This document shows positions 22,923 to 37,400 of a DNA stretch of 64,000 nucleotides, piece by piece (position 1 is the first letter of the stretch; each line of letters opens with the position of its first letter). Source of the stretch: Epiperipatus broadwayi (lineage: Eukaryota; Onychophora; Udeonychophora; Euonychophora; Peripatidae); assembly GCA_028023455.1 (NCBI GenBank), contig JAQFVV010006353.1, forward strand, positions 2,230,001 to 2,294,000, written 5' to 3'. A program made the position numbers and the translations under genes. The notes under the pieces are model-generated. The model saw nothing but the letters and a program-made list of their open reading frames with translations. It was not told where the DNA came from and made no database searches.

Positions 22923-23060
22923 TATATACAAGCGCTTTAAAACACTTTTGGCTATGATTATGAGGGATAACACCTCGAAAGCGTTTAGCCTGGAATAACT
23001 CATTTTGATTATTTGCTATTAACAGCTTCTTCAACCAGCGTTTTAAAGCGCTTGTATATA
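22923..23060. mobile_element. MITE with 21-bp perfect terminal inverted repeats
   Basis: tatatacaagcgctttaaaa(c) at 22923-22943 is perfectly inverted at 23040-23060. The 138-bp body also contains ggcta...tagcc enclosing gagg...cctc then gaaa, an arrangement reminiscent of a degraded hammerhead, but the core is not CTGANGA. It sits directly beside the family A foldback. Confidence 0.75.
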
Positions 23061-23924
23061 ATATCACGATTATTGGAGAAGTAAATTAAATTATTTTTAA
23101 AGATCACTATAAAAGAGAAAACCTTATGAAATACTTATGAAAAACTAGTGGAAAATCAGAACTAGAAAAGATAGAAGACATATATAGACTGTCAAAAATA
23201 ATGATATAGAAGCGGTTTATAATAATAAAAGATAAGATTGAATACAATTATGGGCTTTCATAAAGTTGCTGTTAGTAGCAAATATTTATTTGCATAAATG
23301 TTTTTTGGTTATGTTCCATTTATTAACAATAAAATTATAAGATCACATGAAATTTTTTACATAAAAATAGCATGGTCATATCTTTAAAATGTTGCAATCT
23401 AAATTATTTATTAACGAATAAAAGAAGATCTTCTGCAAGTTATTATAAGTTTAATATAATAATAAATACTAACACAGTTTTCCAAAATAGTGCGAATAAG
23501 TACTCATTTTTAAAAATGATGATGATGAAAATAATAATATTAAATCCTTTGAAAATAAATCAGTAATCATTCATTTTATACACAGTTTGATGCATAACAT
23601 ACACAATCTACAATAACAATCTCAGAAAACACCCCACACACTTGCAGATAGGTACAATCAATACAATGAAGATACAGAAAATAATAAATGTAAACACATA
23701 TACAAACACTTTGACACTAATACACCTAATTTTGAGGCTGTAACATACGATAGCTATTTTCAAAAATATAAGTTAAAAAATCTAATTTGTTTGTAACTTT
23801 CTGTGAAATGCACAAGGCCACTCTGTTACCAATAAGTACAGAAATAAATAATGATTCTTGTAAAGCATCTGTAAGCTCTTTCAATTTCATTAATCTGAGT
23901 TGTGTTCTATTCAACTAAATGTGG

Positions 23925-24250
<326 letters not shown>

Positions 24251-24299
24251 TGGAAAGGAAAACCAAAAAAAGAAGTTGGTTTTGATTGGTATGTGTTTG

Positions 24300-25600
24300 T
24301 GCACAGCTTTCCCATAAATAGTGACCATATATTCCAAAGTACAGCTGATAAACCAGCTCATCATAACAAAAATAGTTTATTATTTACCGATTATATCTTT
24401 CTCAAAAGTTTTTAAATCAAAAATAAAAACCATCTGCAATCAACTACTATGGTCCAAAAAAAACAGTAGCAATTTCAACAAGAAGGCTCAATCAACCACT
24501 CATTAAAAATGGACTAGGTTTACACAATATTAACATATTTCACATCCAAAAACAAAGGAATCTCATAATTACCACTTTACAGCAATTCACAAAACTAAAA
24601 CACCTTGTGCAAATCATCCCAACTGATCGTCCACCTCCAACTCAATCATACATATCAACAATTATTTATGAATTTAAAACTACGGCAAACATACCTGAAC
24701 AATATACACACAAATATTCATATTGGAATATCTATGATCTCACAAATGAAATAAATAACATTAATGATGTAGCACCAATGTTAGGGATAAACAACAAAAG
24801 ATTACTAAAAGAATTTAAAAAATCGGCTCTGGAACCAAATTTTTTTGACTTTATTTTGCAATTAAAATCTTGTTGCTATGCCCACAACCTATTTTCTGCA
24901 TCACAAGAGAATGTACTTCAAAATAGATCCTTTTTGCAGACTGTGCCATCGATCGGAAGAAACCCTACAACACATGCTATACCAATGTACAGTACTCGAA
25001 CACATAAGAAAAATAATTTTTGACACCTACAGAAAACCTAACACATCAATTGAAAATATAATTGCTGCATACAAAACAAAATCAATACCAAACATTAGAG
25101 CAGCTACTTTTATTCTATATGCTTTTTGGTGTACAAGGTGCACTTTTATAATAGGAAATAACACCAGGCGGCATCCAGCTACCTTTTGCAACAAATTAAC
25201 ACAAATAAGGAATCGAGATAAAATCATAACAAACCCCCACTTATATGCTGCAACATGGTCACTACTAAAAGAACAATCAATGCTATAACACAACACTAAG
25301 TATCTGACAAAAACTACTAGAGAAAAACTTTTTCAATAGCTTCTCAGATTTTTAATTATATGCATACAAGCTATAAACAGCAAAAAGATTATCAAAAAAG
25401 CAACTTATACATCAACTATTATGATTTTTTTTAAGGACTCATTCAAGTCACAAAAGTTCAAACAACTCAAGAAACCATAAATTGAACTATATCATTCAAA
25501 TATTCATTTTTTATGTAACAGAATAAATCAATGTATATACCAAAATTATGTAAAACACTTTTGATGTAACCTTCTATAGAATCAATAAAATGCCTTTTTG
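24300..25600 (+). pseudogene. Non-LTR retrotransposon (LINE), C-terminal RT remnant
   Basis: Three consecutive frames join into the C-terminal third of a LINE polyprotein. LINQLIITKIVYYLPI...LLWSKK (24345-24465) is the late RT/thumb region. NGLGLHNINIFHIQKQRNL, from about 24508, matches the GGLGLxN motif. FCRLCHRSEETLQHMLYQC (about 24940-25000) is the CxxC...HxxxxC putative zinc knuckle at LINE C-termini. Frameshifts near 24485 and 24905-24940 kill it. About 320 bases of 3' UTR follow to the (AAT)n tail at 25606. The catalytic FADD box and the endonuclease are missing (5' truncation at the upstream AAT tract). Clade is uncertain; L1/Tx1-like is my best guess. Confidence 0.75.
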
Positions 25601-25604
25601 AAAG

Positions 25605-25740
<136 letters not shown>

Positions 25741-26539
25741 AATTCAATTCATTTATTTACCGTACAAAACTACAGCATAAAGCCAATTACAGTATTACAC
25801 CATAACAAATATGTAAATACATATATGAGTTTAAATGACAAATTACTAATATAATTATGTGTCATATTTCAATAAAAGATAATTAACACATTTAAAAATC
25901 TAAAGTAAAATTAAATATCAGCATATAAACAATTATTATTAAGACATTAATAGTAACAAATAAATAAAAGGGATAAATATAAAGCACATAACAAAATAAA
26001 AAAAAAAACAATTTAATATATATATAAACAAAATCAAGTTAAAACAATCAAATCTGACATTTAAATATAGTTTGGGTATACATCAGAAGTACAAGTAATG
26101 GGAGTATTGGAATGAAGCTGCAACACTTAAACCTTAAGTTCTAGATATCCATCACTCTATCATGATATCAAATCCTACAGGTTTACTCATTTTTAATAAT
26201 TTGGGAAAAGACAAAATCTCTATTTAAATTTAATAAACAATTTTCCTTTGTCAATAAATAAATAATGATTTGGAATTGACAATGGCATGACTTCGATACG
26301 CTGTTTCAGAAGGAATATTTTTTCTTGTGACCTAATGGGAATTTTCAATAAATTATACAACAGGTGATTACTTTTTGTCAGTAGAACTCCATAATAAAAA
26401 TATATTAAACATATGACAAAGATGACCCTATATCATCATTATATCTTAACTATTGTTGAATTCAAAACTAAGTTCACCTTTACATAAACTCCAATATTTA
26501 CTGAAGCACATTTTCTGTTTTCAGTGACTAACATTTAAT

Positions 26540-27740
26540 CAGATAGGAAAATGAGAAAGAAGAAAGATAAGTGAAATAAGAGAGATACAATAAGCAGAAA
26601 AAGAATGAATATGAGTAGAAGCAAATAGGATAGAACAAGTGATAAAAAGAATAAAGATGAGTGGAGGAAATGAAATAAAATAATTGAGAAAAAGAATGGA
26701 AATAAGTAGAAACATGTGAGAATGAATAAGTTGGAGATAAAGATAAAGTTGAATGGAGAAAATGAGATGAAATAAATGATGAAAAAAAAATGAAACTGAG
26801 GGAAGCAAGTGAAAGAATAAGTGAGAAAAAATGAAAATAAGTGAAGGAAGTGAGATAGATTAGATGAGGAAGTACAATAAAAGTGAGTAAAACAAGCAGA
26901 ATAGATAAGAAAAAATAAAATGAGCAAAGAAAATTGAATAAAATAATAGAAAAGAGAAATGAAGATGACTGGAGCAAGTAGAATAAAATAAAGAAAAAAG
27001 AATAATAAAGATGAGTGGAGCAAGTAAGACACAATTAGTGAAAAAAAGAACAAAGATGAATGAAGGATGTGAGACAGAATAGGTAATAAAGAAGAATGAA
27101 AATGAAGCAAGTGAAATAGTAGAGATGAGAAAAGAAAATTAAACTGAGTAAAGTGAGCTAGAATAAGTGAGAAAGAAAATAAAGATGAGTGCCGCAAGTG
27201 AGATAGTTAATTGAAAAAAAAATGAAAATGTTTAAAGAAGGCAAGATAAAATAAGTAATAAAGAATGGAAATGAGAAAAGCAAGCAAAGTAGAAAAGAAA
27301 AAAAAGAAAGTAAAGTGAATAAAGAAATTAAAAATAATGAAAAAAAATAAAGACAGGTGGAGTGAGATAGAATAAATGAAAAAGAAAATTGAAGATTAAA
27401 GATAGAAATGAGATAAAATAGGCAAGCAAGACGAATGTAAAGAATGTGTGATGAAAAGGATAAAACAAATCAATAAAAACGAGTGAGGTAAAATAATAAG
27501 AAGGAAAAATAAAAATGAGTGGAGAAAGAAATGTAAGATAAATAAGAAAGAATGAAAATGAGTGGAGCAAATGTAATAGATTAAATAAAAAAGAATGAAA
27601 AATGAATGAGAATGATTAAAGGTAATAAAATAGCTTAAAAAAGAATGAAAATAAGTAAAGAATACGTGAAAAAAAGAAATGAAGATGAATCAGATAGAAT
27701 TGAGATAAAATAAGTGAGACAGTGAAAAGGTGATATGAGA
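26540..27740 (+). repeat. 1.2-kb polypurine minisatellite
   Basis: The plus strand is almost purely A and G with scattered T; C is nearly absent. Phrases such as 'gaatgaaaatgagtggagcaa' and 'gtgagatagaataagtgaga' recur with an irregular ~45-50 base period. The long minus-strand frames (up to 220 codons of Ser/Phe/Leu) are composition artefacts. Confidence 0.85.
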
Positions 27741-27917
27741 GTCATATTTATAAAAAGGAAAAAATCTGAAAAATTAATGAAATGTGGATAAATTAATTTT
27801 TTCAATTTTGTTATTTATTTCAGATAATTTATATAACAATGTTAACTTTATTTTTATTATTAAACTATTCATTATTATTAAGAAAAAATATAAATTGTTT
27901 ATTCCTAATAATAATGA

Positions 27918-28100
27918 ATAGTTAATAAGAAAGACCCTGAAAGAGACCACATGTGAGATGGATGGATGAAATAAGAAAGTGTGCAGGGGTGATGTGGAGA
28001 AGAGAAGCTAAAGATCGAAGAAGATGGATTAAACTTGGAGAGACCTTCATCCTGCAGTGGATTGATAATGGTTGATGATGATGATTATTAAGAAAAAAAT
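27918..28100 (+). pseudogene. RTE-like LINE, 3' terminal fragment
   Basis: The frame reads KRPHVRWMDEIRKCAGVMWR, then a basic stretch, then WIKLGETFILQWIDNG and a stop, followed by a tgatgatgat tail. This is the conserved C-terminus of RTE-like endonuclease/RT proteins. attattaagaaaaaa occurs on both sides (about 27874 and 28085), a likely target duplication with extra sequence at the 5' side. The same family is at 41.9-42.8 kb and, more decayed, at 48.6-49.0 kb. Confidence 0.75.
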
Positions 28101-28289
28101 TTTCTTTAAGCTTAGTGTTTGAATTTTGATTCTAAAAAGTTTTTGATAATATATATTTTTTTATTTGTAAATATTTTATAATTTTTAAATTATTTATTAT
28201 AATAACCTTCTTAATATTTTTACAAAAGAAAATTATATTTTCAGATGAGAAATATAAAATAATTGAATGATTTATTGCTCAAGAATTAA

Positions 28290-28400
28290 TACAAAGTTTG
28301 AACACCAGAGGGTTAGAACTTGAACTGTGATCTGTGAACCTTGAACTCCAGAATATAACAGTCTATCATTGCTCTAAATCAGCACAGGATGATAAAAGAA
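28290..28400 (+). repeat. Single unit related to the 5.8-kb minisatellite
   Basis: 'agtttgaac...tgaactgtgatctgtgaaccttgaactccaga...cattgctctaaa' follows the same order as units at 5755-6150, with a trailing 'gaaattt'. Weak but ordered similarity. Confidence 0.4.
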
Positions 28401-29530
28401 ATTTCACAACAAGCATTTGTGAAATGCCCTGAAAATTATTGAAATGTATTTATTAAATTAAAGGTTGTTTATCTTTTGTATAACTCCACAAGCATAAAAA
28501 TACTGGTAATTAAAAATTGTTTTATACACACTCAACTGTGCATGCATAGATAAAAATATTTATATACACATCTTCAGATTGATGGAAGTAAAATAGTAAG
28601 AAAAAGCCATTCTCATCCTACTACATCTTACTAATCAACTTTGGAGTGTTGACAGTTTTGTTATTTGTAAATGCTTGTATTTAAATTAGAAATTTTGTTT
28701 GTTTGTTTGTCAAAAATCTTGTAATTGATTTTTAACATACTTCTATAGAACAAATTTTCTTCAAATTTTGTACACATGATAGTATCAGTGATAATGCAAT
28801 ATTTAGAGGTGCTCAGCTCAGACCACATTGGTATTAATTCAGAAAGTTTTTATTTAAAAATACATGTTCTTTGAATTTTATAACTAATTCATTAAAAAGC
28901 ATTTACAGTTAATTAAAAAGAAAAAAAGCAAATGAAATCCTAAATCTTAATTTTTCTTGATTGTTTAACTAAAACTTGCTTTTTTAAAATTGCCTTCATA
29001 AGCAAACATTTGATAAAATATTTTTAGCATACATGAATTTCATTTCAAATACTAAAAATATGGATGACATTGTTTTGATTAAGTTTTTAAATTTGAATAC
29101 AAAATATCTAAATACTAAAAAGTAAAAATTAATATATATATATATTGTTTGCAGTTGCTTGCTTACACAATTACAATTTAAAAAGTATTAGTTGAAAAAA
29201 TCTGAAGATGTCAGCATTATATAACTCTTTAGATAATGTCAATAGCCTTTTACATGATTAACAATAGCTTATTTTTATGATAATATTAGAAAAGGGGAAG
29301 CCTAGATGCCAATAGAAATATAAATTTCTGATTGGCAGAAAAACATAAATTTCTGATTGGCTGAGGATGTTGAACTGAGGCCAAAAGACAACTCTTAAAA
29401 ATTGATTACAGCAAAATAGAAGCAGTTTCTATTTGACAAAATAGACTATCTTGGTCAAAGGATAAAGCAATTATTTTTTCACATTTAATAACAATAATAT
29501 TTTTTCCTCTTATAATGACTAACCCTAAAT
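28400..29530. other. AT-rich stretch, no supported gene
   Basis: Only a short local duplication ('ataaatttctgattggc' at 29321 and 29345) is visible. Confidence 0.5.
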
Positions 29531-29535
29531 TTATT

Positions 29536-29787
29536 TGTTTAAATGATATATAATTTAAATACCTACTATTTTATTCTACTATTTTTTTAAATCTATAATT
29601 TGTCCAATGATGTGAAGTTCTATTATTATAGATAAGAACTACATGTTGATATTTATTTTCATATTTTTAAAATGTCAAATATTAAATAAATTTCAAAATG
29701 AAATTCTTACCTATCATTGGACAAATTATAGGTTAAAAAATTAGTAGAATAAAATATTAGGTATTTGAATTATATGTTAAACAAAAT
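29536..29787. mobile_element. MITE-like element with ~75-bp inverted ends
   Basis: The left end 'taatttaaatacctactattttattctact...ctataatttgtccaatgat' is inverted at 29709-29787 ('atcattggacaaattatagg...gtagaataaaatattaggta'). The interior is about 100 bases and non-coding. Confidence 0.7.
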
Positions 29788-29789
29788 AT

Positions 29790-31790
29790 AAAATTAAATA
29801 TAAAAGGAATGAGCATAAATATAATAAACATGAGAGATCAGCATAGAACTAATAAGTTCACCCAGCATTACACACAAAAGTAATAATCATTCATCATCAT
29901 AAATGATCAACAATAAAGATAAATCAACAGACAATCTTGTGACTGTATTTGAAAGTGGTCTACTATAGATCATGCTAATTATTTTACCCTTGCCAGATCA
30001 GGTCAGATTATTTAACAATAATTAGGAATAATGAATTTAAGAGCTAATCATAAGAATATAACAATTAAAACAATATTGCTGGAATACTAATATATACTGA
30101 TCATCATCAATGTTCTCTGGTCATTTAGTAGAATTAATATACTGGCTAACTATAAACTTAATTTTCAAATAAATAATTAAAATTAAATGTAGTGCATGGA
30201 CTTTAAAGGATATTATTTTTGTGCCATACAATGTCATCATCATCTAGATGATCATAAAATTAAACATAAACTCCTTTTATAAAACAGACCATTAAGCATG
30301 AATCCAACTTAATGAACAAACCCTCTATAATTGTAACTGTGATCAAGATATTTAATACAATATATAATATTTAAAACTATTTTGGATTGAAAAACTTCAC
30401 TGGAATAACTTTATTTATGAAATATAATTTTATTAATAACAATTAAATTAAAATGAAATTAAGATCAGCTGAGTATGCTGTCAATATAAATTCAGCATTC
30501 TGATTTTGATTAATACAATAAGCTATCATATTGTCATTTACGAATATCTCATAATAGGTTTATATAAACATGTATATCAGCACACAGATGTGCCTGTATA
30601 AAAGAATGAACATATTTGAATTGTGATAAACTAATAATTTTAATAATTCCTAAAGCATGATTGATTTTAACATATACATGTCTACATGACACTCATCTAC
30701 ATAAATACGTAGATGTGCTGTAACATCTGAGAATTGTCATATAATAATAAAAAAATTATCACATTTGAATGTACATAAGCAATGATTGTTTTCACATATA
30801 TATATATAGGTACCCATGGAAATGTGTGTGCACAGTGACATTTATATCATATATTTTAATTTGTCAAAATAATAAACTTATTAAAAATATATTTTTCACA
30901 ATTAATTCCAAGTTGAAAATACACATAAAATTAACATGTATGTATATATATATAAAATAGTATAAATCAAAGTTATTAATTCATTCATTATTTCTAATGA
31001 TAAAAAAGTTTTTTATTTTTTTTTTAAAAAATTATTATGAGATTCAGTTTGGAAAGTCCTTTTCTCTTGATTAATTATAAATGTCTTTAAAAATATTCCA
31101 GCAAGTTCTTTTATTTTCCAATCTAGAAAGAATTTTTGAATTTTCTTTTGTAATAAAATATACTGGAAATGCAACTTACTTTTTGTTGAATAAAGTTATT
31201 TATTTTTTTAAAAAATTGTAATTTAAGAATTACAAGTAATTTTCACTAAAGAAAGATTTCTTTCATTATTCTAATTTTAATTGAATAATTTAGTCAAAAA
31301 TTATTTATTTTTAAAATCAGATATCTGTAAATGCTTTATATATATATATATATATGACACAGCAGCTAAGTCTGTGCCTTTTTGCATATTGGTAGAACTG
31401 TCATTCTAAAACCATAGACTGGCTTCTTGTCATCTTCAAGAAAGATATAAGCCAAATAACTAGTCAGCTCCTTTTAGTCTAGAATTTAATAGACTTCAAG
31501 CATGCCATTGGGTACACAATATGGGCTATGGAGAACACTGAAAAGCAAGCCCTTTTCTTTGATGTGAATCCAAAATCTACCATTGTGAACTAGCAGTCTT
31601 ACCTTCAGTTATATATTAATAGCACTGTAAAATTATAAAAAGTTTTTTAATTTTTTTTCAACCTTTTTATAATCAAGATGAAAAAAAACAGTAATTAAAA
31701 GTAAGTTTTCTTTATCTTGATTGAAAAAAGTTAATTACTCTTTTCAAGTTACTTTAATCCTTTCAAAAACTGTAATTTTTTTATCAAAAT
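29790..31790. other. AT-rich stretch, no supported gene
   Basis: Contains short (TA)n tracts and CAT/ATG-rich patches. No frame, RNA gene or convincing long repeat was seen. Confidence 0.5.
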
Positions 31791-31798
31791 ATGTTTTA

Positions 31799-32655
31799 CA
31801 ATCTTTAATTAATGAGGCATTTATTTATATAGCACTATGTTTATAAATTGTAATAAAGTAAAGATTAGCCTTTCAAGCTAACGTACATGCGCTTTTTACA
31901 AATGTTAATAATAATAAATGAATACTTTCATTTCCAACACAAGATAAAGTCTTTGTGAATGAATAAATAAATCCACTTATTCATTCAACTCAAATGCTTA
32001 TATATGGGCAAATCTTAAGTACTGGATATGAAAGCATGAGGATAAATCAATCACTTTAAATTACTGCTTACTATGTCTGAATGAATGACGTCAATGAAAT
32101 TATCTAGAATTTATGAAATGCCACTCTTAAATGAAACTAAACATATGTAAATGAGGCATTTATTTATATAGCACTATGTTTATAAATTGCCCATATATAA
32201 GCATTTGGATTGAATGAATAAGTGGATTCATTTATTCATTTATTTTTATTAACATTCGTAAAAAGCACATGTACCTTATCTTGAAAGGCTAATCTTTAGT
32301 TTATTACAATTTATAAACATAGCGCTATATAAATAAATGCCTCATTTACATATGTTTAGTTTCATTTAAGAGTGACATTTCGTAAATTCTAGATAATTTC
32401 ATTGACATCATTCATTCAGACATAGTAAACAGTAATTTAAAGTGATTGATTTATCCTCATGCTTTCATAAACAGTACTTAAGATTTGCCCATATATAAGC
32501 ATTTGGGTTGAATGAATAAGTAGATTCATTTATTCGTTTGCAAAGACTTTATCTTGTGTTGGAAATGAAAGTATTCATTTATTATTATTAACATTCGTAA
32601 AAAGTGCATGCACGTTAACTTGAAAGGCTAATCTTTAGTTTATTACAATCTTTAA
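31799..32655. repeat. ~850-bp nested palindrome
   Basis: The outer arms (about 31799-32150 and 32310-32655) are inverted copies with perhaps 5-8 percent difference. They share 'aaagattagcctttcaag', 'aacacaagataaagtcttt', 'gcatgaggataaatcaatca' and 'ctaaacatatgtaaatgag'. Between them, 32150-32310 carries an internally deleted third copy, so aggcatttatttatatagc occurs twice direct and once inverted. Non-coding. Confidence 0.8.
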
Positions 32656-33337
32656 TTAAAAAATTTCTTTAATCAAAATAGATAGTGGAATTTTGTAATT
32701 ACCAGTATATCTACTATAACATAAAAATATGCTCTTTTTAATTTTAAATCAGAATTAATAAAACATTAGACTTTTTTAAATGTTTAATTTATAATAAATT
32801 TATTTAAATTCAAAATTATTTAATCTTTAACTGTTATTCCAATGTAATATAGAAAATATCTCCAATTTTTTTTTGTCTGTGTATATTTCTATTTTTCCTT
32901 TTAACTCCCCCCCTCTCTCTATATATATATATGCACACACTATTCTGTTGTATGCCAGGAGAGACATAATTGTCTCAATATTTTCAAAATTTTTAGTCTC
33001 TACTCATCTAATCTCCATCATAACTCAACTACCTAATAGAGCAATAATTCAGATAAATATATTTCATTACCTATGGATTTTATGAATGAACTTTACCCTT
33101 TAAGTTAATTGAAGATATTGAATAACGGAATCCCTTATCCATATTAATAGTTGAATACACTTCATCACACTTTTCTCATGAAAGATAAAAAATATTTTTT
33201 ATCTATTTTTATCCACTTTCCATTTCTTGTTTTCCTTTGCATTGATTTATATATATAAATAATATCATTTAAACCTCCATTAATCATTTGCAATGCAATC
33301 TAACAAAATACAATTTATTTCTTTATATTTACTTAAG

Positions 33338-34425
33338 GTTCAACTGATCAGCAGTCTTCATCAGAGCTATAATATTCATATATATATATATATGTTTACA
33401 TATATATATATATATATATACAGCAGTCTTCATCAGAGCTATAATATTCAAATATATATATATGTTTACAGTTTCAACTGACCAGCAGTCTTCATGAGAG
33501 CTATAATATTCAAATATGTATAATTATACAATTAGAATATATCTATATTTTCTTACAGTTTCATACTTTTGGCATACTGGGAAACTATGAGAGGTAAGAA
33601 TCAAAGAACATAATGCAATTAATAAAAGAGATGATATGTCTGCATCATACATTCATTACTTGAAATATGGGCAGAGATTAGATGCTACAAAAATAATTAA
33701 ACCTTTAAATTATGTCAAAGATTCAAAAAGAAAACAAATATATGAAGCCTGCTATATTAAATAAATAATTTGAATAATTGTATGAATATTTACAAGATTT
33801 CTATAAATTTAGTCAACAACTGGTTAATTAAAAATGAATGAAAAATTATATAAAATGATATATATATAAATGTAAAAAATGCAAGTAATAGTTTATGTAT
33901 GATGGTTTTGAATTATTTTAATGATTTATATTGTTATTACTTTTTTAATTCCATTATTGAACACTAGCTGGATTTATATCTGAAATAGTTTGTTAACATT
34001 AAATAGACTGTTAACATTTGAAAAGGGCACCAAATCAGGTGTTGAAAAAAAGTTTTTTTTATATAAAGTCATTACTGATATTTATATTTAACTATTATAA
34101 AGAATTTATTATTTTCTGATTATTAATTAGCATATGTTTAGATTTGCTTACAGTTTCAACTGACTGGTAGTGTTTATCAGAGCTATACTATTCAAATATG
34201 TGTGATTATATAATTAGCATATATCTATATTTGCTTACAGTTTCAACTGACCAATAGTCTTCATCAGAGCTGCAATATTTAAATATGTATGATTATGCAA
34301 TTAGTACATATTTATATGAGCATACAATTAATACATATCTCTATAGATGTGAACTAACTGTATGGTCATACATATTTAAATATTGAAGTTCTGATGAAGA
34401 TTACTGGTCAGTTGAAATTATATCA
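33338..34425. repeat. Cluster of motif-B repeats (hammerhead-like core)
   Basis: Units at 33338, 33421 (partial), 33470, 34150 and 34236 (minus) and 34391 (plus) share, on the motif strand, agct-CTGATGA-A-GACTG-CTGGT-CAGTT-GAAACTGTAA or close variants. The flank 'ataatattcaaatat' is shared. The CTGATGA...GAAA frame with a 5-bp stem is hammerhead-like, but stems I and III are weak. See the separate finding. Confidence 0.6.
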
Positions 34426-34439
34426 AATATAAAGGATAA

Positions 34440-37400
34440 ATCTTATTTTATTAGCTTGCATTGTAAATTGATTAATTAAGGTGTAAATGGTATTACTTTT
34501 TGGTTTTGTCAGTATTACTCTACCATATAATAAATTCTTATCAGCATTGAAAGTCATGTTCACATTTTGTGAATAACCTCTTCAGGTAATCTAGAAGCAT
34601 AAACACCTTAATCTTCATGTATGTAATGATAACTTGCATCTATTTATGATTATCTCAATTAAGTAAAATTGATGTTAAAAAAACGAATGAATTAATGGAT
34701 TATAATTGTTTTATAAATAAAATTAGAAAAAAGTAATTAAATCAAAGATATTGGCTATAAGTCAGAATGATGAGAAAAAAACCTATATTAAGCCTAGCTT
34801 CTTAAATGCTGAAGAAAAAATCAAAGAAAATTTTGAAAATCATTTTTTCTTTTGTCTTCTGCATAATCAATAAAATACCATAAAGATTGTTTAAAATTTA
34901 ATTCTATATATATTAATGTAAGTTTAATTTATAAACAATAATGGCAAATAATTTTTTTATGCTGCAATTAAATTTATGAAATTTATAATCATTTAGAAGA
35001 GAATTTTATTACTACATAGAAATAATCTTTAAAATACATATTAAAATATTTCTAAATATAATTACGACTGTTTTTTAAATTAACAAAATAAAGATTAACA
35101 TTATTGGATAACTGTCCATACATAGTTATCTGTATGTTCAGTGCAATGGAGTCCCCCCCCCCCCGAAAATAATAGTTAGCACAAGCATTAAAAGACACAT
35201 ACAATGTGTACCACTGAAAAGGTGATCCATGGTACCATCTCTGCATGTGTTGCATAGTAACAGAATCCACTGCTAACCACAACAAGATACTACTAGCATG
35301 TCTGAATAACACGACAGTGTGATTTACATATTTGGATATAATATTTGATGCCTTTTCTGCCGTCACAAAATCTTGAAAACCATTTGAAAATGTTCTTGTG
35401 ACTTAAGACTTTCCTCTATATTCAATATTCGAATCATTTCTAATTTTCCAATAACAATCCTGAGAAATTTAAATCACAATTTAATAATGGTTCATTGTTC
35501 TATAATGGGTTAAGGTACAGAACACATTTTACATTGTGACTTGGGATCCGCATTTAGTGCTTTGACATTTTTGTGATGAACAGTTAAATTATATCACTAC
35601 ATAACGTATGTGTTGATGCGTAGATGGCGCTGCAGAAGTTTAACTAGGGGACCAGTCATTAGTCATCTTTACATTAGACATTACATAGGAGACGATTATG
35701 AACTCGTAAGAAAGTCAAAATAAAAATGAATTTTGTGTAAAGTAAGGTTATCTTAGTTAATATCACTTATATGCATATGTTTATAGGCATAGTTAAAGTA
35801 TTTGCTTAATGCTAGAAAAACAAATTCAATGAACAATATTTTAATATCTTTACCATAAATTTCAATAGTCTTGAAACAATTTAAAAATGCTTTATTAAAT
35901 TGATGACAAATATAATTAAAACCTGTCATTTTACGGGTCTTTATTTATATAACTATACCAAATTCTACACATTTATTAGATGATTAAATTGACTAGCTTA
36001 ATTGTACTATCTTACATTTAAAACTAAAACCGTTAAATGCCAACTAACTTTTTGTAAATACATTTGCTATAAAATTTCTAAAAGCTATTAGTTTCCTTTT
36101 TCTTCAAGAAACCCTAGCAATAGAAAAAGTTTAAACAATTTGCATTCATTAATAAAGCAGAAAAAATTTTTGAAGTGTTTAAAAACAGATGGAAAATGAA
36201 AGAACTTGTTAGAAGTAACACTAAAAAAGAAATAAAAAATAAAATTCCATGGACAATAAATCATTAAATGATATAGTAATTTAGAGAAGAAAGAAGATAA
36301 ATGCATTTAAAATTCTCTAATGCCTCCAGCCATACCTATTAATGTACCCGCCTAACCATGCCTATAAACTGTTGTTCAAATGTAGGTCAGATGAACATTA
36401 AAATTTTCAGATCACAGCACGGTTAACTATAGAAATACAGTCAGCATTGGTCAATAAATGGGTATCTAGCCATTATTATTAAGACTCAAGGACCTCAAGT
36501 TAATGTAGATGAGTCAGAAAGGATAAGGGGTCGTATTTCTATAGGCAATAAATCTATGACCTTTTACTTTAAAAAAAAAGAACTTTTATCTAAATAAGAA
36601 ACATGTTTCTTATGGAAGATGTTTTTTCTAAATTTTTTAATGTTACAATCATAGAAAAAAATGAAGATTAATTGTATGATTAGTTGCTCTGGAGGACGTA
36701 AGATATTTGAATACCTCAATGGCATGGAGAACACAACTCTTCATTTAATTGAATAAACTGTTATTGTTTTTTTTATTTTACTGAGATTCGATTTTAAGAA
36801 GTTTTACCCTCTAAATCTAACTCTTATTACTGCTAGACCCCTCAGAGACTAAGGATGCCATTCAATAATCTTTTTTAAAATCTTGATGACAGCAGTTTTC
36901 CAGTGAGTCTAAGATCCAAAGTCTAACTCTTATGTAACAAAAATTTGGACTAACATAAAAAGAATAGATTGGTTCAGCTCTTATGATGACAGCTGAAAGC
37001 TAAGCAACAAAAACCAAATCTTATCTGGAAAAAGATAATTTTTTTTTATATAAAGTTGTAGCAATGATTGTAAATAAGTGATGCTGGAAAATCTCAATAT
37101 CGTCAAATAATAGCAGAGACATTGCTATCAAGAATAAACGTTCTCTAGATAAATAACTAAGATAGATATCCAGCAATGTCAAAATTACTTATGGCATCTA
37201 TTTATGGTAATAATATATTTATATTAATTACAGGGTTCTTCATCTACTTTGTTAGGCAAGGTTATAAATTATTAGTTGTTGGCCATACAACAAATGCTTG
37301 GCAGAATGCCAAGACACATTTTCATAAAGTTAACCCTTTCATTTTAGCTTGCCTCATAAAAGGTCAATATTGTTTGCCACCAACAGGGTTTTTGAAATAG

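Noticed and set aside
22923-23060. Hammerhead inside the MITE (ggcta ... gagg/cctc gaaa ... tagcc)
   Set aside because: The outer and inner stems fit, but the core is TGATTATGA rather than CTGANGA and the stem III site is wrong. Noted only as reminiscent.
26528-27197. 168- and 220-codon minus-strand frames rich in Ser, Phe and Leu
   Set aside because: The complement of a C-free polypurine minisatellite rarely yields stops, and the frames overlap each other with the same composition; no domain.
35052-35366. 104-codon minus-strand frame
   Set aside because: Runs through a poly-G/C slip tract (Gly-Gly-Gly) and lies beside a dispersed repeat; no domain.
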